From Pseudomonadota bacterium (lineage in GTDB: Bacteria > Pseudomonadota > Gammaproteobacteria > Burkholderiales > Thiobacillaceae): DNA of 5,985 nucleotides. Shown here piece by piece: positions 1 through 5,985 of this stretch; position 1 is the first letter of the stretch; each line of letters opens with the position of its first letter. A program made the position numbers and the translations under genes. The notes under the pieces are model-generated. The model worked only from the letters and a program-made list of their open reading frames with translations. It was not told where the DNA came from and made no database searches. The stretch is taken from positions 1 to 5,985 of the forward strand of contig JAKACL010000186.1 of NCBI GenBank assembly GCA_021821425.1. The letters run 5' to 3'.

Positions 1-671
1 CTAAACTGCAGCTGTCGCAGGCGGGCCTGCATCTCGCGGTGCGCACCGATTGGGGCAATGCCGAGCTCGACGTGCCCCTGTTGGGCCGCTTCAACGCCGC
101 CAACCTGCTGGCCGTGCTCACCACCCTGCTGGTCTCCGGCGTGAAACTGGACGCCGCCTGCCAGGCGCTGGCATCCATCACGCCGCCGCCGGGGCGCATG
201 CAGACGCTGGGCGGAGGCGCGCATCCGCTGGTGGTGGTGGATTATGCGCACACCCCGGATGCACTGGAAAAGGTGCTGGCGACGCTGCGCGAAATCGTCC
301 GTGACGGGCGCCTGATCTGCGTCTTCGGCTGTGGCGGCAACCGCGACAAGGGCAAACGCCCGCTGATGGGCAAGGCCGCGTCGCACGGCGCGGACGAGGT
401 CTGGGTGACCAGCGACAACCCGCGCAACGAAGATCCGCGCCACGTCATCGACGACATCCTGGCCGGCATGCCGGCCACCAAACCGAATGGCCCGGTGCAT
501 GTGGAGCCGGACCGCGCGCGCGCCATATTCGAGGCCATCGGCGGCGCGCACCAGGGCGACGTCGTGCTGATTGCCGGCAAGGGCCACGAGGACTATCAGG
601 AAGTCGCCGGCGAGCGGCTGCCGTTCTCGGATGTGGCCGTGGCAGAAAAGGCGCTGGCCGCATGGACATGA
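1..671 (+). CDS. murE: UDP-MurNAc-L-Ala-D-Glu:meso-diaminopimelate ligase, 3' part
   Basis: C-terminal portion of a Mur ligase; the 5' end lies outside the window and the frame is open from position 3. MurE is a cytoplasmic ATP-dependent ligase that adds meso-diaminopimelate to UDP-MurNAc-L-Ala-D-Glu. Visible motifs in order: a GRFNAANLLAV-type segment of the central domain, DYAHTPDAL from about 237, GCGGNRDKGKRP from about 327, DNPRNEDP from 414 and GKGHEDYQ from 576. DNPR is the known signature of meso-DAP-adding rather than lysine-adding enzymes, so a Gram-negative-type peptidoglycan is implied. The GTG at 39 is an internal valine codon and not a start. The stop TGA (669-671) overlaps the start of murF, which suggests translational coupling. 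Identification is secure from the motifs and the neighbours. Confidence 0.96.
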   Translation, partial: KLQLSQAGLHLAVRTDWGNAELDVPLLGRFNAANLLAVLTTLLVSGVKLDAACQALASITPPPGRMQTLGGGAHPLVVVDYAHTPDALEKVLATLREIVRDGRLICVFGCGGNRDKGKRPLMGKAASHGADEVWVTSDNPRNEDPRHVIDDILAGMPATKPNGPVHVEPDRARAIFEAIGGAHQGDVVLIAGKGHEDYQEVAGERLPFSDVAVAEKALAAWT

Positions 672-2053
672 ATCTCCGGCTCTCCGAAGCCGCCGCCCTG
701 CTCGGCGTTCCCTGCACCGGCGCCGATGCCGACGTGCTGCGCGTGTCCACCGACAGCCGCAACATCCAGGCAGGGGATCTCTTCATCGCGCTGCGCGGCG
801 AAAAATTCGACGGTGGCGCCTTCGCCGCGCAGGCCCTGCAACAGGGCGCGGTCGGCGTGGTGCTGGATGCGGCGCAGGCGCCCGACATCACGACCGCCCT
901 TCGGGTCGACGACACCCGCCTCGCGCTTGGCCGGTTGGCTGCCGCGTGGCGTAAGCGGTTCGCAATTCCGGTCGTCGCCATCACCGGCAGCAACGGCAAG
1001 ACCACGGTCAAGGAAATGCTGACGGCCATCCTGCGGGTGGAGGCCGGCAACGATGCCGCCGTGATGCAGACCGAAGGCAACCTCAACAACGACATCGGCG
1101 TGCCGCAGATGCTGTTGCGCCTGCGCAGCACGCATCAGTTCGCCGTGCTGGAAATGGGGATGAACCACGCCGGCGAAATCGACTACCTGACACGCCTGGC
1201 GCGGCCGGATGTGGCGCTGGTCAACAATGCGCTGACCGCGCATATCGGCTACCTCGGTTCGATCGAAAACATTGCCCGCGCCAAAGGCGAGATCTTCAGC
1301 GGCCTGTCGGATGCGGGCATCGCGGTGTTCAACGCCGACGACGACCATGCCTGGCTGTGGCGCGAAACGAATGCGCACCGCAGCATCATCGATTTCAGTC
1401 TCCGGCATCCGTCGGTGGTGCGCGGGCACTATCGGCCCAGCCTGTTCGGCTCGGTACTGACTCTGATGCTGCCGAACGCCGAATGCGAGGTGGAGCTTCA
1501 GGTACCGGGCGAACACAACGTGATGAATGCGCTGGCCGCTACTGCGGCGGCATTCGCGCTCGATGTCAGCCATCACAGCATCGTTGTCGGCCTGTCCGGC
1601 TTCGGCGGCGTCAAGGGACGTCTGCAAAAAAAGCCGGCGCTGCATGGGAGCACCTTCATCGACGACACCTACAACGCCAATCCCGATTCGGTTAAGGCCG
1701 CGCTGGCCGTGCTGGCGCGGCAGCACGGCAGAAAAGTGCTGGTGCTGGGCGACATGGGCGAGCTGGGCACGGATGCCGTTGCCATGCACGCGCAGATCGG
1801 GCTTGCCGCGCGCGGCGCGCGCATCGACCGGCTGCTGGCGCTGGGCGACCTGAGCCGCGAAACCGTCGCGGCCTTCGGCGCCGGTGCGATGCATTTCGAG
1901 CGCATCGAGGAACTGCTGGCCGAGCTTGAAAACGAACTCACTTCCGATACCACCGTGCTGGTGAAAGGGTCGCGTTTCATGCAGATGGAACGCGTTGTGC
2001 AAAGCTTCATGGAAAATCCGGCCGCCCTGCGGTCCGGCAACGGGGAACACTGA
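662..2053 (+). CDS. murF: UDP-MurNAc-tripeptide:D-Ala-D-Ala ligase
   Basis: MurF adds the dipeptide D-Ala-D-Ala to UDP-MurNAc-tripeptide, the last cytoplasmic step in making the pentapeptide precursor. The 463-residue product is close to the usual length (about 450). Visible motifs, numbered from 662: N-terminal STDSR and [14 protein letters not shown] of the UDP-substrate domain, P-loop TGSNGKTT (108-115), [10 protein letters not shown] (from 140), [10 protein letters not shown] (164 on), a lysine at 208 in the ARAKGEIF stretch, [10 protein letters not shown] (from 334) and [10 protein letters not shown] (434 on). Start choice is open: ATG at 662 gives the longest product, while ATG at 668 forms an ATGA overlap with the murE stop and gives a protein two residues shorter, beginning MNLRLSEAA. 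Neither has a strong ribosome binding site (AAGG at 647-650 fits 662 better), as expected for a coupled gene. All key motifs are intact. Confidence 0.97.
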   Translation: MDMNLRLSEAAALLGVPCTGADADVLRVSTDSRNIQAGDLFIALRGEKFDGGAFAAQALQQGAVGVVLDAAQAPDITTALRVDDTRLALGRLAAAWRKRFAIPVVAITGSNGKTTVKEMLTAILRVEAGNDAAVMQTEGNLNNDIGVPQMLLRLRSTHQFAVLEMGMNHAGEIDYLTRLARPDVALVNNALTAHIGYLGSIENIARAKGEIFSGLSDAGIAVFNADDDHAWLWRETNAHRSIIDFSLRHPSVVRGHYRPSLFGSVLTLMLPNAECEVELQVPGEHNVMNALAATAAAFALDVSHHSIVVGLSGFGGVKGRLQKKPALHGSTFIDDTYNANPDSVKAALAVLARQHGRKVLVLGDMGELGTDAVAMHAQIGLAARGARIDRLLALGDLSRETVAAFGAGAMHFERIEELLAELENELTSDTTVLVKGSRFMQMERVVQSFMENPAALRSGNGEH

Positions 2054-2054
2054 C

Positions 2055-3140
2055 ATGCTCCTGTGGTTGTTCGAATATCTGGGTCAGGACATCCGAGCGT
2101 TCAATGTCTTCAGTTATCTGACGCTGCGCGCGGTGCTGGCGACGCTCACCGCGCTGACGATTTCCTTCATCGTCGGCCCCGCGGTGATCCGCAAGCTCAC
2201 CTCGCTCAAGATCGGCCAGTCGGTCCGCAGCGACGGGCCGCAGACCCATCTGGTCAAGGCCGGCACGCCGACCATGGGCGGGGCGCTGATCCTGGTGTCG
2301 GTCGCGGTCACCACGCTGTTGTGGGCGGACCTGTCGAACGCGTACGTTTGGGTGGCGCTGCTCACCCTGGTCGGCTTCGGCCTGATCGGCTGGGTCGACG
2401 ACTGGCGCAAGGTGGTCGAGAAGAACTCGCGCGGCCTGCCTTCGCGCTGGAAATATTTCTGGCAGTCGGTGATCGGACTCGCGGTCGCGGTCTATCTGTG
2501 GAACACCGCCACGCTGCCGCAGCATACCGAACTCATCATTCCCTTCTTCAAACACGGCACACTGGTCCTGTCCGCCGCCGCCTTCATCGCGCTTACCTAT
2601 TTCGTCATCGTCGGCTCCAGCAACGCGGTCAACCTGACCGACGGCCTCGACGGCCTGGCGATTCTGCCGACGGTGATGGTGGCGTCCGCCCTGGCGATCT
2701 TCGCCTACGTTGCCGGCAATGCGGTGTTTTCCACCTACCTCGGCGTGCCCTTCGTGCCGGGGGCCGGCGAACTGGCGATCTTCTGCGCCGCAATGGCGGG
2801 CGCGGGGCTGGCCTTCCTCTGGTTCAACGCCTACCCCGCCGAGGTCTTCATGGGCGACGTCGGCGCACTGGCGCTGGGCGCCGCGCTCGGCGTGATCGCC
2901 GTCATCGTGCGGCAGGAAATCGTGCTCTTCATCATGTGCGGCGTGTTCGTGGTCGAGACCCTGTCGGTGATGGTGCAGGTCGCCTCGTTCAAGCTCACCG
3001 GCAAGCGCGTGTTCCGCATGGCGCCGATCCACCACCACTACGAGCTCAAGGGGTGGAAGGAGAACCAGGTGGTGGTGCGTTTCTGGATCATCAGCATGAT
3101 GCTGGTGCTCATTGGCCTCGCGAGTCTGAAACTGAGATGA
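2055..3140 (+). CDS. mraY: Phospho-MurNAc-pentapeptide transferase (lipid I synthase)
   Basis: MraY is an inner-membrane enzyme that transfers phospho-MurNAc-pentapeptide from UDP to undecaprenyl phosphate, making lipid I. The product is 361 residues, almost the same as the E. coli protein (360), with many hydrophobic helices. Visible motifs: [14 protein letters not shown] (Asp115-Asp116), [10 protein letters not shown] (from Asn193), [11 protein letters not shown] (Asp268, matching the family's catalytic Asp267) and [13 protein letters not shown] with His326-328. The start at 2055 gives the family-typical N-terminus MLLWLFEYL and has GGGGA (2042-2046) at good spacing; the in-frame ATG at 1995 lies inside murF and is unlikely. 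It starts one base after the murF stop. Its last 66 bases (residues 341-361 plus stop) are duplicated downstream at 3233-3298. The MraY reading frame itself is intact. Confidence 0.98.
   Translation: MLLWLFEYLGQDIRAFNVFSYLTLRAVLATLTALTISFIVGPAVIRKLTSLKIGQSVRSDGPQTHLVKAGTPTMGGALILVSVAVTTLLWADLSNAYVWVALLTLVGFGLIGWVDDWRKVVEKNSRGLPSRWKYFWQSVIGLAVAVYLWNTATLPQHTELIIPFFKHGTLVLSAAAFIALTYFVIVGSSNAVNLTDGLDGLAILPTVMVASALAIFAYVAGNAVFSTYLGVPFVPGAGELAIFCAAMAGAGLAFLWFNAYPAEVFMGDVGALALGAALGVIAVIVRQEIVLFIMCGVFVVETLSVMVQVASFKLTGKRVFRMAPIHHHYELKGWKENQVVVRFWIISMMLVLIGLASLKLR
3075..3140 (+). repeat. Direct repeat copy 1: 3' end of mraY
   Basis: This 66-base stretch encodes the last 21 residues of MraY (last transmembrane helix, then LASLKLR) and its stop. 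It is repeated at 3233-3298 with 65 of 66 bases identical; the only difference, T at 3125 against C at 3283, is synonymous (Ser). Looser similarity (AGAACC at 3061-3066 and 3222-3227) may extend the left edge with a 3-base gap. The right edge is sharp, just after the TGA. Confidence 0.98.
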
Positions 3141-3298
3141 ACGCAACCAGGATGAAACGCATAACGGGAAGGTTCGGGGGAGACTCATGTGCCGGCATCG
3201 CCGGCACGTTATGGCGACACCAGAACCTGCCCGTGCGTTTCTGGATCATCAGCATGATGCTGGTGCTCATTGGCCTCGCGAGCCTGAAACTGAGATGA
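3137..3298 (+). CDS. Possible 53-residue membrane microprotein carrying a copy of the last MraY helix
   Basis: Open frame of 53 codons created by the duplication at the mraY-murD junction. Its ATG overlaps the mraY stop (ATGA, 3137-3140) and its TGA overlaps the murD start (ATGA, 3295-3298), so ribosomes could pass from mraY through it into murD. Residues 1-32 are unlike anything I recognise and are basic near the N-terminus (R5, K7, R8, R12). Residues 33-53 are identical to MraY 341-361 and hold one predicted transmembrane helix (about 35-50). There is no clear ribosome binding site before the ATG, so translation would depend on coupling. The frame match could be chance: the copy had a one-in-three chance of being in frame with the new ATG, and stops are rare in GC-rich DNA. 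It may be a neutral by-product that merely keeps coupling to murD. No function can be assigned. Confidence 0.35.
   Translation: MNATRMKRITGRFGGDSCAGIAGTLWRHQNLPVRFWIISMMLVLIGLASLKLR
3164..3234. repeat. 71-base imperfect palindrome inserted between mraY and murD
   Basis: The outer arms, 3164-3175 and 3223-3234, are inverted repeats with 11 of 12 bases complementary (mismatch at 3169/3229). The core is a perfect 8-bp stem GTGCCGGC (3189-3196) and GCCGGCAC (3200-3207) with the 3-base loop ATC; in RNA it gains a U-G and an A-U pair (3187-3209). A competing pairing, CATAAC (3160-3165) with GTTATG (3208-3213), is also possible. The material between core and outer arms is poorly matched. No run of T follows, so it is not a typical intrinsic terminator. 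The architecture resembles small palindromic elements of the REP or MITE kind, but I do not recognise the family. It sits almost wholly in the 92 bases (3141-3232) that separate the two direct repeats. Confidence 0.8.
3233..3298 (+). repeat. Direct repeat copy 2: detached copy of the mraY 3' end, overlapping the murD start
   Basis: Second copy of the 66-base mraY terminal segment, 158 bases downstream of the first, with one synonymous difference at 3283. It runs to the TGA that overlaps the murD ATG. The original junction was therefore probably mraY-ATGA-murD, with this copy supplying the sequence that murD's start always had upstream. The copy also contributes the C-terminal 21 codons of the 53-codon frame that starts at 3137. 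Confidence 0.97.
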
Positions 3299-4779
3299 GC
3301 ACGCACAGCCTCGACCTCTCCGGCAAGCAGGTCCTGGTGATCGGCCTGGGCGACACCGGCCTGTCGTGCGCGCGCTGGCTGACGGCGCAGGGCGCGCAGG
3401 TGAGCGTGGCCGACAGCCGCGATGCGCCGCCGAATGCTCAGCCGCTGGCCGAGCTGCTGCCGCAGGTGCCGCTGTTCACCGGGCCGTTCGACGGCGCGCG
3501 TCTGCAGTCGGCAGACATGCTGGTGGTGAGCCCCGGCGTGCCGCTGGCCGACCCGGCAATCGCGCGTGCCATTGCCGCCGGGGTCGAGGCCGTGGGCGAC
3601 GTCGAGCTGTTCGCGCGCGCCATCCGCGCGCGCAATGCGCGCCGCGCCGGGTCAATTGATGCCGGTGGCCCGATGCGGGTGATCGCGATCACCGGCAGCA
3701 ATGGCAAGAGCACCGTCACCGCGATGTGCGGCGACATGTGCCGCATGGCCGGCCTGACCACCTGCGTGGCCGGCAATATCGGCCTCCCGGTGCTGGATGC
3801 GCTGCTCGACGTCGAACTGGGATTCGTGCCCGCGCCGCAGGTCTGGGTGCTGGAGCTGTCGTCGTTCCAGCTCGAGACCACGTCGAGCCTCGATGCCGAT
3901 GCCGCCACCGTGCTCAACCTGTCGGAGGACCACATGGACCGTTACCCCGACATGGCGGCCTATGCGGCGGCCAAGGCGCGGATTTTCAGCGGCGACGGCG
4001 TTCAGGTGGTCAATCGCGACGATCCGCTCAGTCTGGCGATGGCCCGGCCGGGCCGGCGCGTGGTGAGCTTCGGGCTCGACCGCTGCCCGGCGGACGAGAA
4101 TTTCGGCCTGTGCGAAGACGAACTGTGTGTTGGCGGCGACATGCTGATGCCGCTGTCGGCATTGCCGGTGCCCGGCCTCCACAACGCCGCCAATGCGCTG
4201 GCGGCACTGGCGCTGACGCGCGCACTGGGCCTGCCGATGGAGCCGCTGCTGCGCGGGCTGCTGTATTTCAAAGGCTTGCCGCATCGGGTGGAAAAAGTCG
4301 CCGAGATCGACGGCGTGACGTATTACGACGATTCCAAAGGCACCAATGTCGGCGCCACCGAAGCCGCGCTCTACGGCATGGGCAGCCGCCGTGCCGTGGT
4401 GATTCTCGGCGGCGACGGCAAGGGCCAGGATTTTGGCCCGCTGAAAGCGGCGGTCGAGGCCAATGCCCGCGCCGTACTGCTGATCGGGCGCGACGCGCCG
4501 CTGATCGAAGCGGCCATCGCCGGCAGCGGCGTCGAGACCCACCGCGCCGCCAGCCTGCCCGATGCCGTCGCGCAGGCGCAGCGCCTCGCGCAGCCGGGCG
4601 ACGCGGTGCTGCTGTCGCCCGCCTGCGCCAGCTTCGACATGTTCCGCAACTATGTGCATCGCGCCGAGGTGTTTGTCGAGGCGGTGAACCGGCTGGCGGC
4701 AGAGAGGGCGGCGCAGCCCTCACCCCAACCCTCTCCCCTCAAGGGAGAGGGAGCGAACGCTGAGCCCAAGGCGAGTTAA
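3295..4779 (+). CDS. murD: UDP-MurNAc-L-alanine:D-glutamate ligase
   Basis: MurD is a cytoplasmic ATP-dependent ligase that adds D-glutamate to UDP-MurNAc-L-Ala. The product is 494 residues, longer than E. coli MurD (438). Visible motifs: N-terminal Rossmann segment [18 protein letters not shown]-loop TGSNGKST (133-140), LELSSFQLE (from 186), [10 protein letters not shown] (from 208), KARIF with Lys227 matching the carbamylated lysine of the family, [18 protein letters not shown] (Lys348) and [14 protein letters not shown] (Ser441). The extra length comes from a basic linker at about 107-128 and from a low-complexity tail (475-494) encoded largely by a palindromic repeat. The start at 3295 gives the family-typical [17 protein letters not shown] and the ATGA overlap. 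An in-frame ATG at 3187, 36 codons upstream, follows the purine-rich GGGGGAG (3176-3182) and cannot be excluded as an additional start created by the insertion. All catalytic motifs are present. Confidence 0.97.
   Translation: MSTHSLDLSGKQVLVIGLGDTGLSCARWLTAQGAQVSVADSRDAPPNAQPLAELLPQVPLFTGPFDGARLQSADMLVVSPGVPLADPAIARAIAAGVEAVGDVELFARAIRARNARRAGSIDAGGPMRVIAITGSNGKSTVTAMCGDMCRMAGLTTCVAGNIGLPVLDALLDVELGFVPAPQVWVLELSSFQLETTSSLDADAATVLNLSEDHMDRYPDMAAYAAAKARIFSGDGVQVVNRDDPLSLAMARPGRRVVSFGLDRCPADENFGLCEDELCVGGDMLMPLSALPVPGLHNAANALAALALTRALGLPMEPLLRGLLYFKGLPHRVEKVAEIDGVTYYDDSKGTNVGATEAALYGMGSRRAVVILGGDGKGQDFGPLKAAVEANARAVLLIGRDAPLIEAAIAGSGVETHRAASLPDAVAQAQRLAQPGDAVLLSPACASFDMFRNYVHRAEVFVEAVNRLAAERAAQPSPQPSPLKGEGANAEPKAS
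4717..4751. repeat. Palindromic dispersed-repeat-type element captured in the 3' end of murD
   Basis: A C-rich lead (4717-4728) is followed by a perfect 9-bp stem, CCCTCTCCC (4729-4737) and GGGAGAGGG (4743-4751), with loop CTCAA. This CCCTCACCCC...GGGAGAGGG pattern is, from general knowledge, a common dispersed palindrome in many proteobacterial genomes and often appears in annotations as peptides such as [12 protein letters not shown], which is how it reads here (MurD residues 475-486). No T-run follows, and it lies inside the coding sequence just before the murD stop, so it is probably not a strong terminator, though it could stabilise or pause the mRNA between murD and ftsW. Confidence 0.85.
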
Positions 4780-4781
4780 CG

Positions 4782-5939
4782 ATGCTGTATACCGCACGCG
4801 CCCCCAAACCCAGCGGCGAGCTCGATTTCAGCCTGCTGTGGCTGACGCTCGGCCTGCTGGCGATCGGCCTGGTGATGGTGTACTCGGCCTCGATCGCGAT
4901 TGCCGAGGCCGCCCGCTATACCGGTTACAACGGCGAATACTATCTGCTGCGACAGGGCATCTTCACCACCATCGGCATCAGCGTCGGCATCGCCGCGTTC
5001 CAGGTGCCGATGAAGGTGTGGCAACAGGCCGCCCCATATCTTTTCCTGGTGGGGCTGCTGTTGCTGGTTGTGGTGCTGATCCCCGGCATCGGCCGCGAAG
5101 TCAACGGCAGCCGGCGCTGGATTCCGCTGGGTTTTGCCAACTTGCAGCCGTCCGAGCTGATGAAATTTCTCGCCGTGCTGTACGCCGCCGACTACACCAC
5201 GCGCAAGGCGGCCTTCATGCACGATTTCAAGAAGGGCTTTCTGCCGATGGCCGCGGTGATGATGCTGACCGGCGTGCTGCTGCTGAGCGAACCGGATTTC
5301 GGCGCCTTCGTCGTCATCGTCGCGATCGGCATGGGCATCCTGTTCGTCGGCGGGCTCAACTGGAAGGTGTTCGCCGCGCTGGTGGGAGTGCTGCTGGCCG
5401 GCTTTGCGCTGCTGATCCTCACCTCGGAATACCGCATGCAGCGCATGCTCGGCTTCATGGATCCGTTCGCCGATCCCTACGGCAAGGGCTACCAGCTTTC
5501 CCACGCGCTGATCGCCTTCGGCCGCGGCGAGTGGTTCGGACAGGGGCTGGGCGGCAGCGTCGAAAAACTCTTCTACCTGCCCGAGGCGCACACCGATTTC
5601 CTGCTCGCCGTGATCGCCGAGGAGTTCGGCTTTGTCGGTGTTGCGGTCGTGATCGGCCTGTTCGCCTGGCTGATCGTCAAGGCCTTCCTGATCGGCCACC
5701 GTGCGGCGCAGCTGGAACGCAACTATTGCGCGCTGGTGGCGCAGGGCATCGGCATCTGGCTCGGCGTGCAGGCGCTGATCAACATGGGGGTGAACGTCGG
5801 CCTGCTGCCGACCAAGGGCCTGACGCTGCCCTTCCTGTCGTTTGGCGGCAGCGGCATCGTCGCCAACTGCCTGGCGATCGCGGTGCTCTTGCGCATCGAC
5901 TGGGAGCATCGGCAGATGATGCGGGGGAAGACCTTCTGA
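4782..5939 (+). CDS. ftsW: Septal peptidoglycan glycosyltransferase of the SEDS family
   Basis: FtsW is a polytopic inner-membrane protein of the divisome that polymerises lipid II into glycan strands together with its partner transpeptidase FtsI. The product is 385 residues with about ten hydrophobic segments (the first at about 17-37). Visible SEDS motifs: [14 protein letters not shown] (from 104) followed by [17 protein letters not shown] (167-174), [37 protein letters not shown] split over 237-273, with Asp272 matching the catalytic Asp297 of E. coli FtsW, and [15 protein letters not shown] near 349-363. FtsW rather than RodA is supported by the position between murD and murG. The start at 4782 is two bases after the murD stop, with AAGG at 4768-4771 and GAG at 4773-4775 as weak ribosome-binding candidates. 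The N-terminal cytoplasmic segment is short compared with the E. coli protein. The stop overlaps the murG start by one base. Confidence 0.97.
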   Translation: MLYTARAPKPSGELDFSLLWLTLGLLAIGLVMVYSASIAIAEAARYTGYNGEYYLLRQGIFTTIGISVGIAAFQVPMKVWQQAAPYLFLVGLLLLVVVLIPGIGREVNGSRRWIPLGFANLQPSELMKFLAVLYAADYTTRKAAFMHDFKKGFLPMAAVMMLTGVLLLSEPDFGAFVVIVAIGMGILFVGGLNWKVFAALVGVLLAGFALLILTSEYRMQRMLGFMDPFADPYGKGYQLSHALIAFGRGEWFGQGLGGSVEKLFYLPEAHTDFLLAVIAEEFGFVGVAVVIGLFAWLIVKAFLIGHRAAQLERNYCALVAQGIGIWLGVQALINMGVNVGLLPTKGLTLPFLSFGGSGIVANCLAIAVLLRIDWEHRQMMRGKTF

Positions 5940-5985
5940 TGGCGGCCGTGAATCGTACCCTGATGGTGATGGCCGGCGGCACCGG
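5939..5985 (+). CDS. murG: Lipid II synthase (undecaprenyl-PP-MurNAc-pentapeptide GlcNAc transferase), N-terminal codons only
   Basis: Only 15 complete codons are in the window, reading [16 protein letters not shown]. The TLMVMAGGTG stretch is the start of the N-terminal glycine-rich G loop of MurG, the membrane-associated glycosyltransferase that adds GlcNAc from UDP-GlcNAc to lipid I. The ATG overlaps the ftsW stop by one base (TGATG), and GGGGGAAG at 5923-5930 is a good ribosome binding site at 8 bases' distance. Its place directly after ftsW is the standard dcw order and makes the call firm despite the short piece. Confidence 0.93.
   Translation, partial: MAAVNRTLMVMAGGT

Noticed and set aside
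1995..2054. Earlier start for mraY
   Set aside because: It would lie inside murF and add residues not typical of MraY; the ATG at 2055 has a ribosome binding site and the family-typical N-terminus and length.
596..2056. Long antisense open frame (486 codons) opposite murE/murF
   Set aside because: Shadow of GC-rich coding DNA: it lies wholly opposite genes with clear family motifs, and its translation is His/Gln/Arg-rich with no recognisable domain.
2007..3188. Antisense open frame (393 codons) opposite mraY
   Set aside because: Composition is typical of the reverse complement of a membrane-protein gene (many Asp, His, Arg, Gln); no motif or operon context supports it.
3187..3209. Hairpin as an intrinsic transcription terminator between mraY and murD
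   Set aside because: The stem is strong but no T-run follows, and termination here would cut off murD, ftsW and murG, which are expected to be essential.
2063..3298. 411-codon forward frame overlapping mraY and running into the second repeat copy
   Set aside because: Over mraY it is an out-of-frame Arg/Gly-rich shadow. Only its last 53 codons (from 3137) were kept as a separate possible gene because of the ATGA overlaps and the MraY-derived end.
4729..4751. Hairpin as a terminator for murD
   Set aside because: No T-run follows, it lies within the murD coding sequence, and ftsW starts 30 bases later without a visible promoter.
4776..5909. Antisense open frame (377 codons) opposite ftsW
   Set aside because: Same reasoning: the hydrophobic codons of ftsW read backwards give a Gln/His/Asp-rich product with no domain.

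Overview
This window is a piece of a dcw (division and cell wall) cluster on the + strand, in the order murE (3' part) - murF - mraY - murD - ftsW - murG (first codons). The DNA is GC-rich. The gene order, the MraY and FtsW sequences and the meso-diaminopimelate-type MurE motif (DNPR) point to a Gram-negative proteobacterium. A betaproteobacterium is most likely (my guess is a Nitrosomonadales/Thiobacillus-like lineage), but this is judged by eye and not by a search.

Layout: murE ends at 671 and overlaps murF (662-2053). mraY starts one base after murF (2055-3140). murD (3295-4779) is followed two bases later by ftsW (4782-5939), whose stop shares one base with the murG start (5939). No promoter, terminator, RNA gene or CRISPR array is visible inside, so the block reads as one co-transcribed, translationally coupled operon. 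The genes act in sequence. MurD, MurE and MurF add D-Glu, meso-DAP and D-Ala-D-Ala to UDP-MurNAc in the cytoplasm. MraY moves the product onto undecaprenyl phosphate to give lipid I, and MurG adds GlcNAc to give lipid II. FtsW polymerises lipid II at the septum.

The one place where the tight packing breaks is the mraY-murD junction (3141-3294). The last 66 bases of mraY (3075-3140) are repeated at 3233-3298 with a single synonymous difference. Between the copies lie 92 bases found in neither gene, most of them in a 71-base imperfect palindrome (3164-3234) with a strong central hairpin. The rearrangement keeps an ATGA stop/start overlap at both ends, and so creates an open 53-codon reading frame (3137-3298). 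Its product would be a small membrane protein ending in a copy of the last transmembrane helix of MraY. This is the most unusual thing in the window.

A second irregularity is at the 3' end of murD. There a dispersed-repeat-type palindrome (4717-4751) has been captured as coding sequence and supplies much of a low-complexity C-terminal tail. The rest of the window is ordinary, intact cell-wall biosynthesis sequence.
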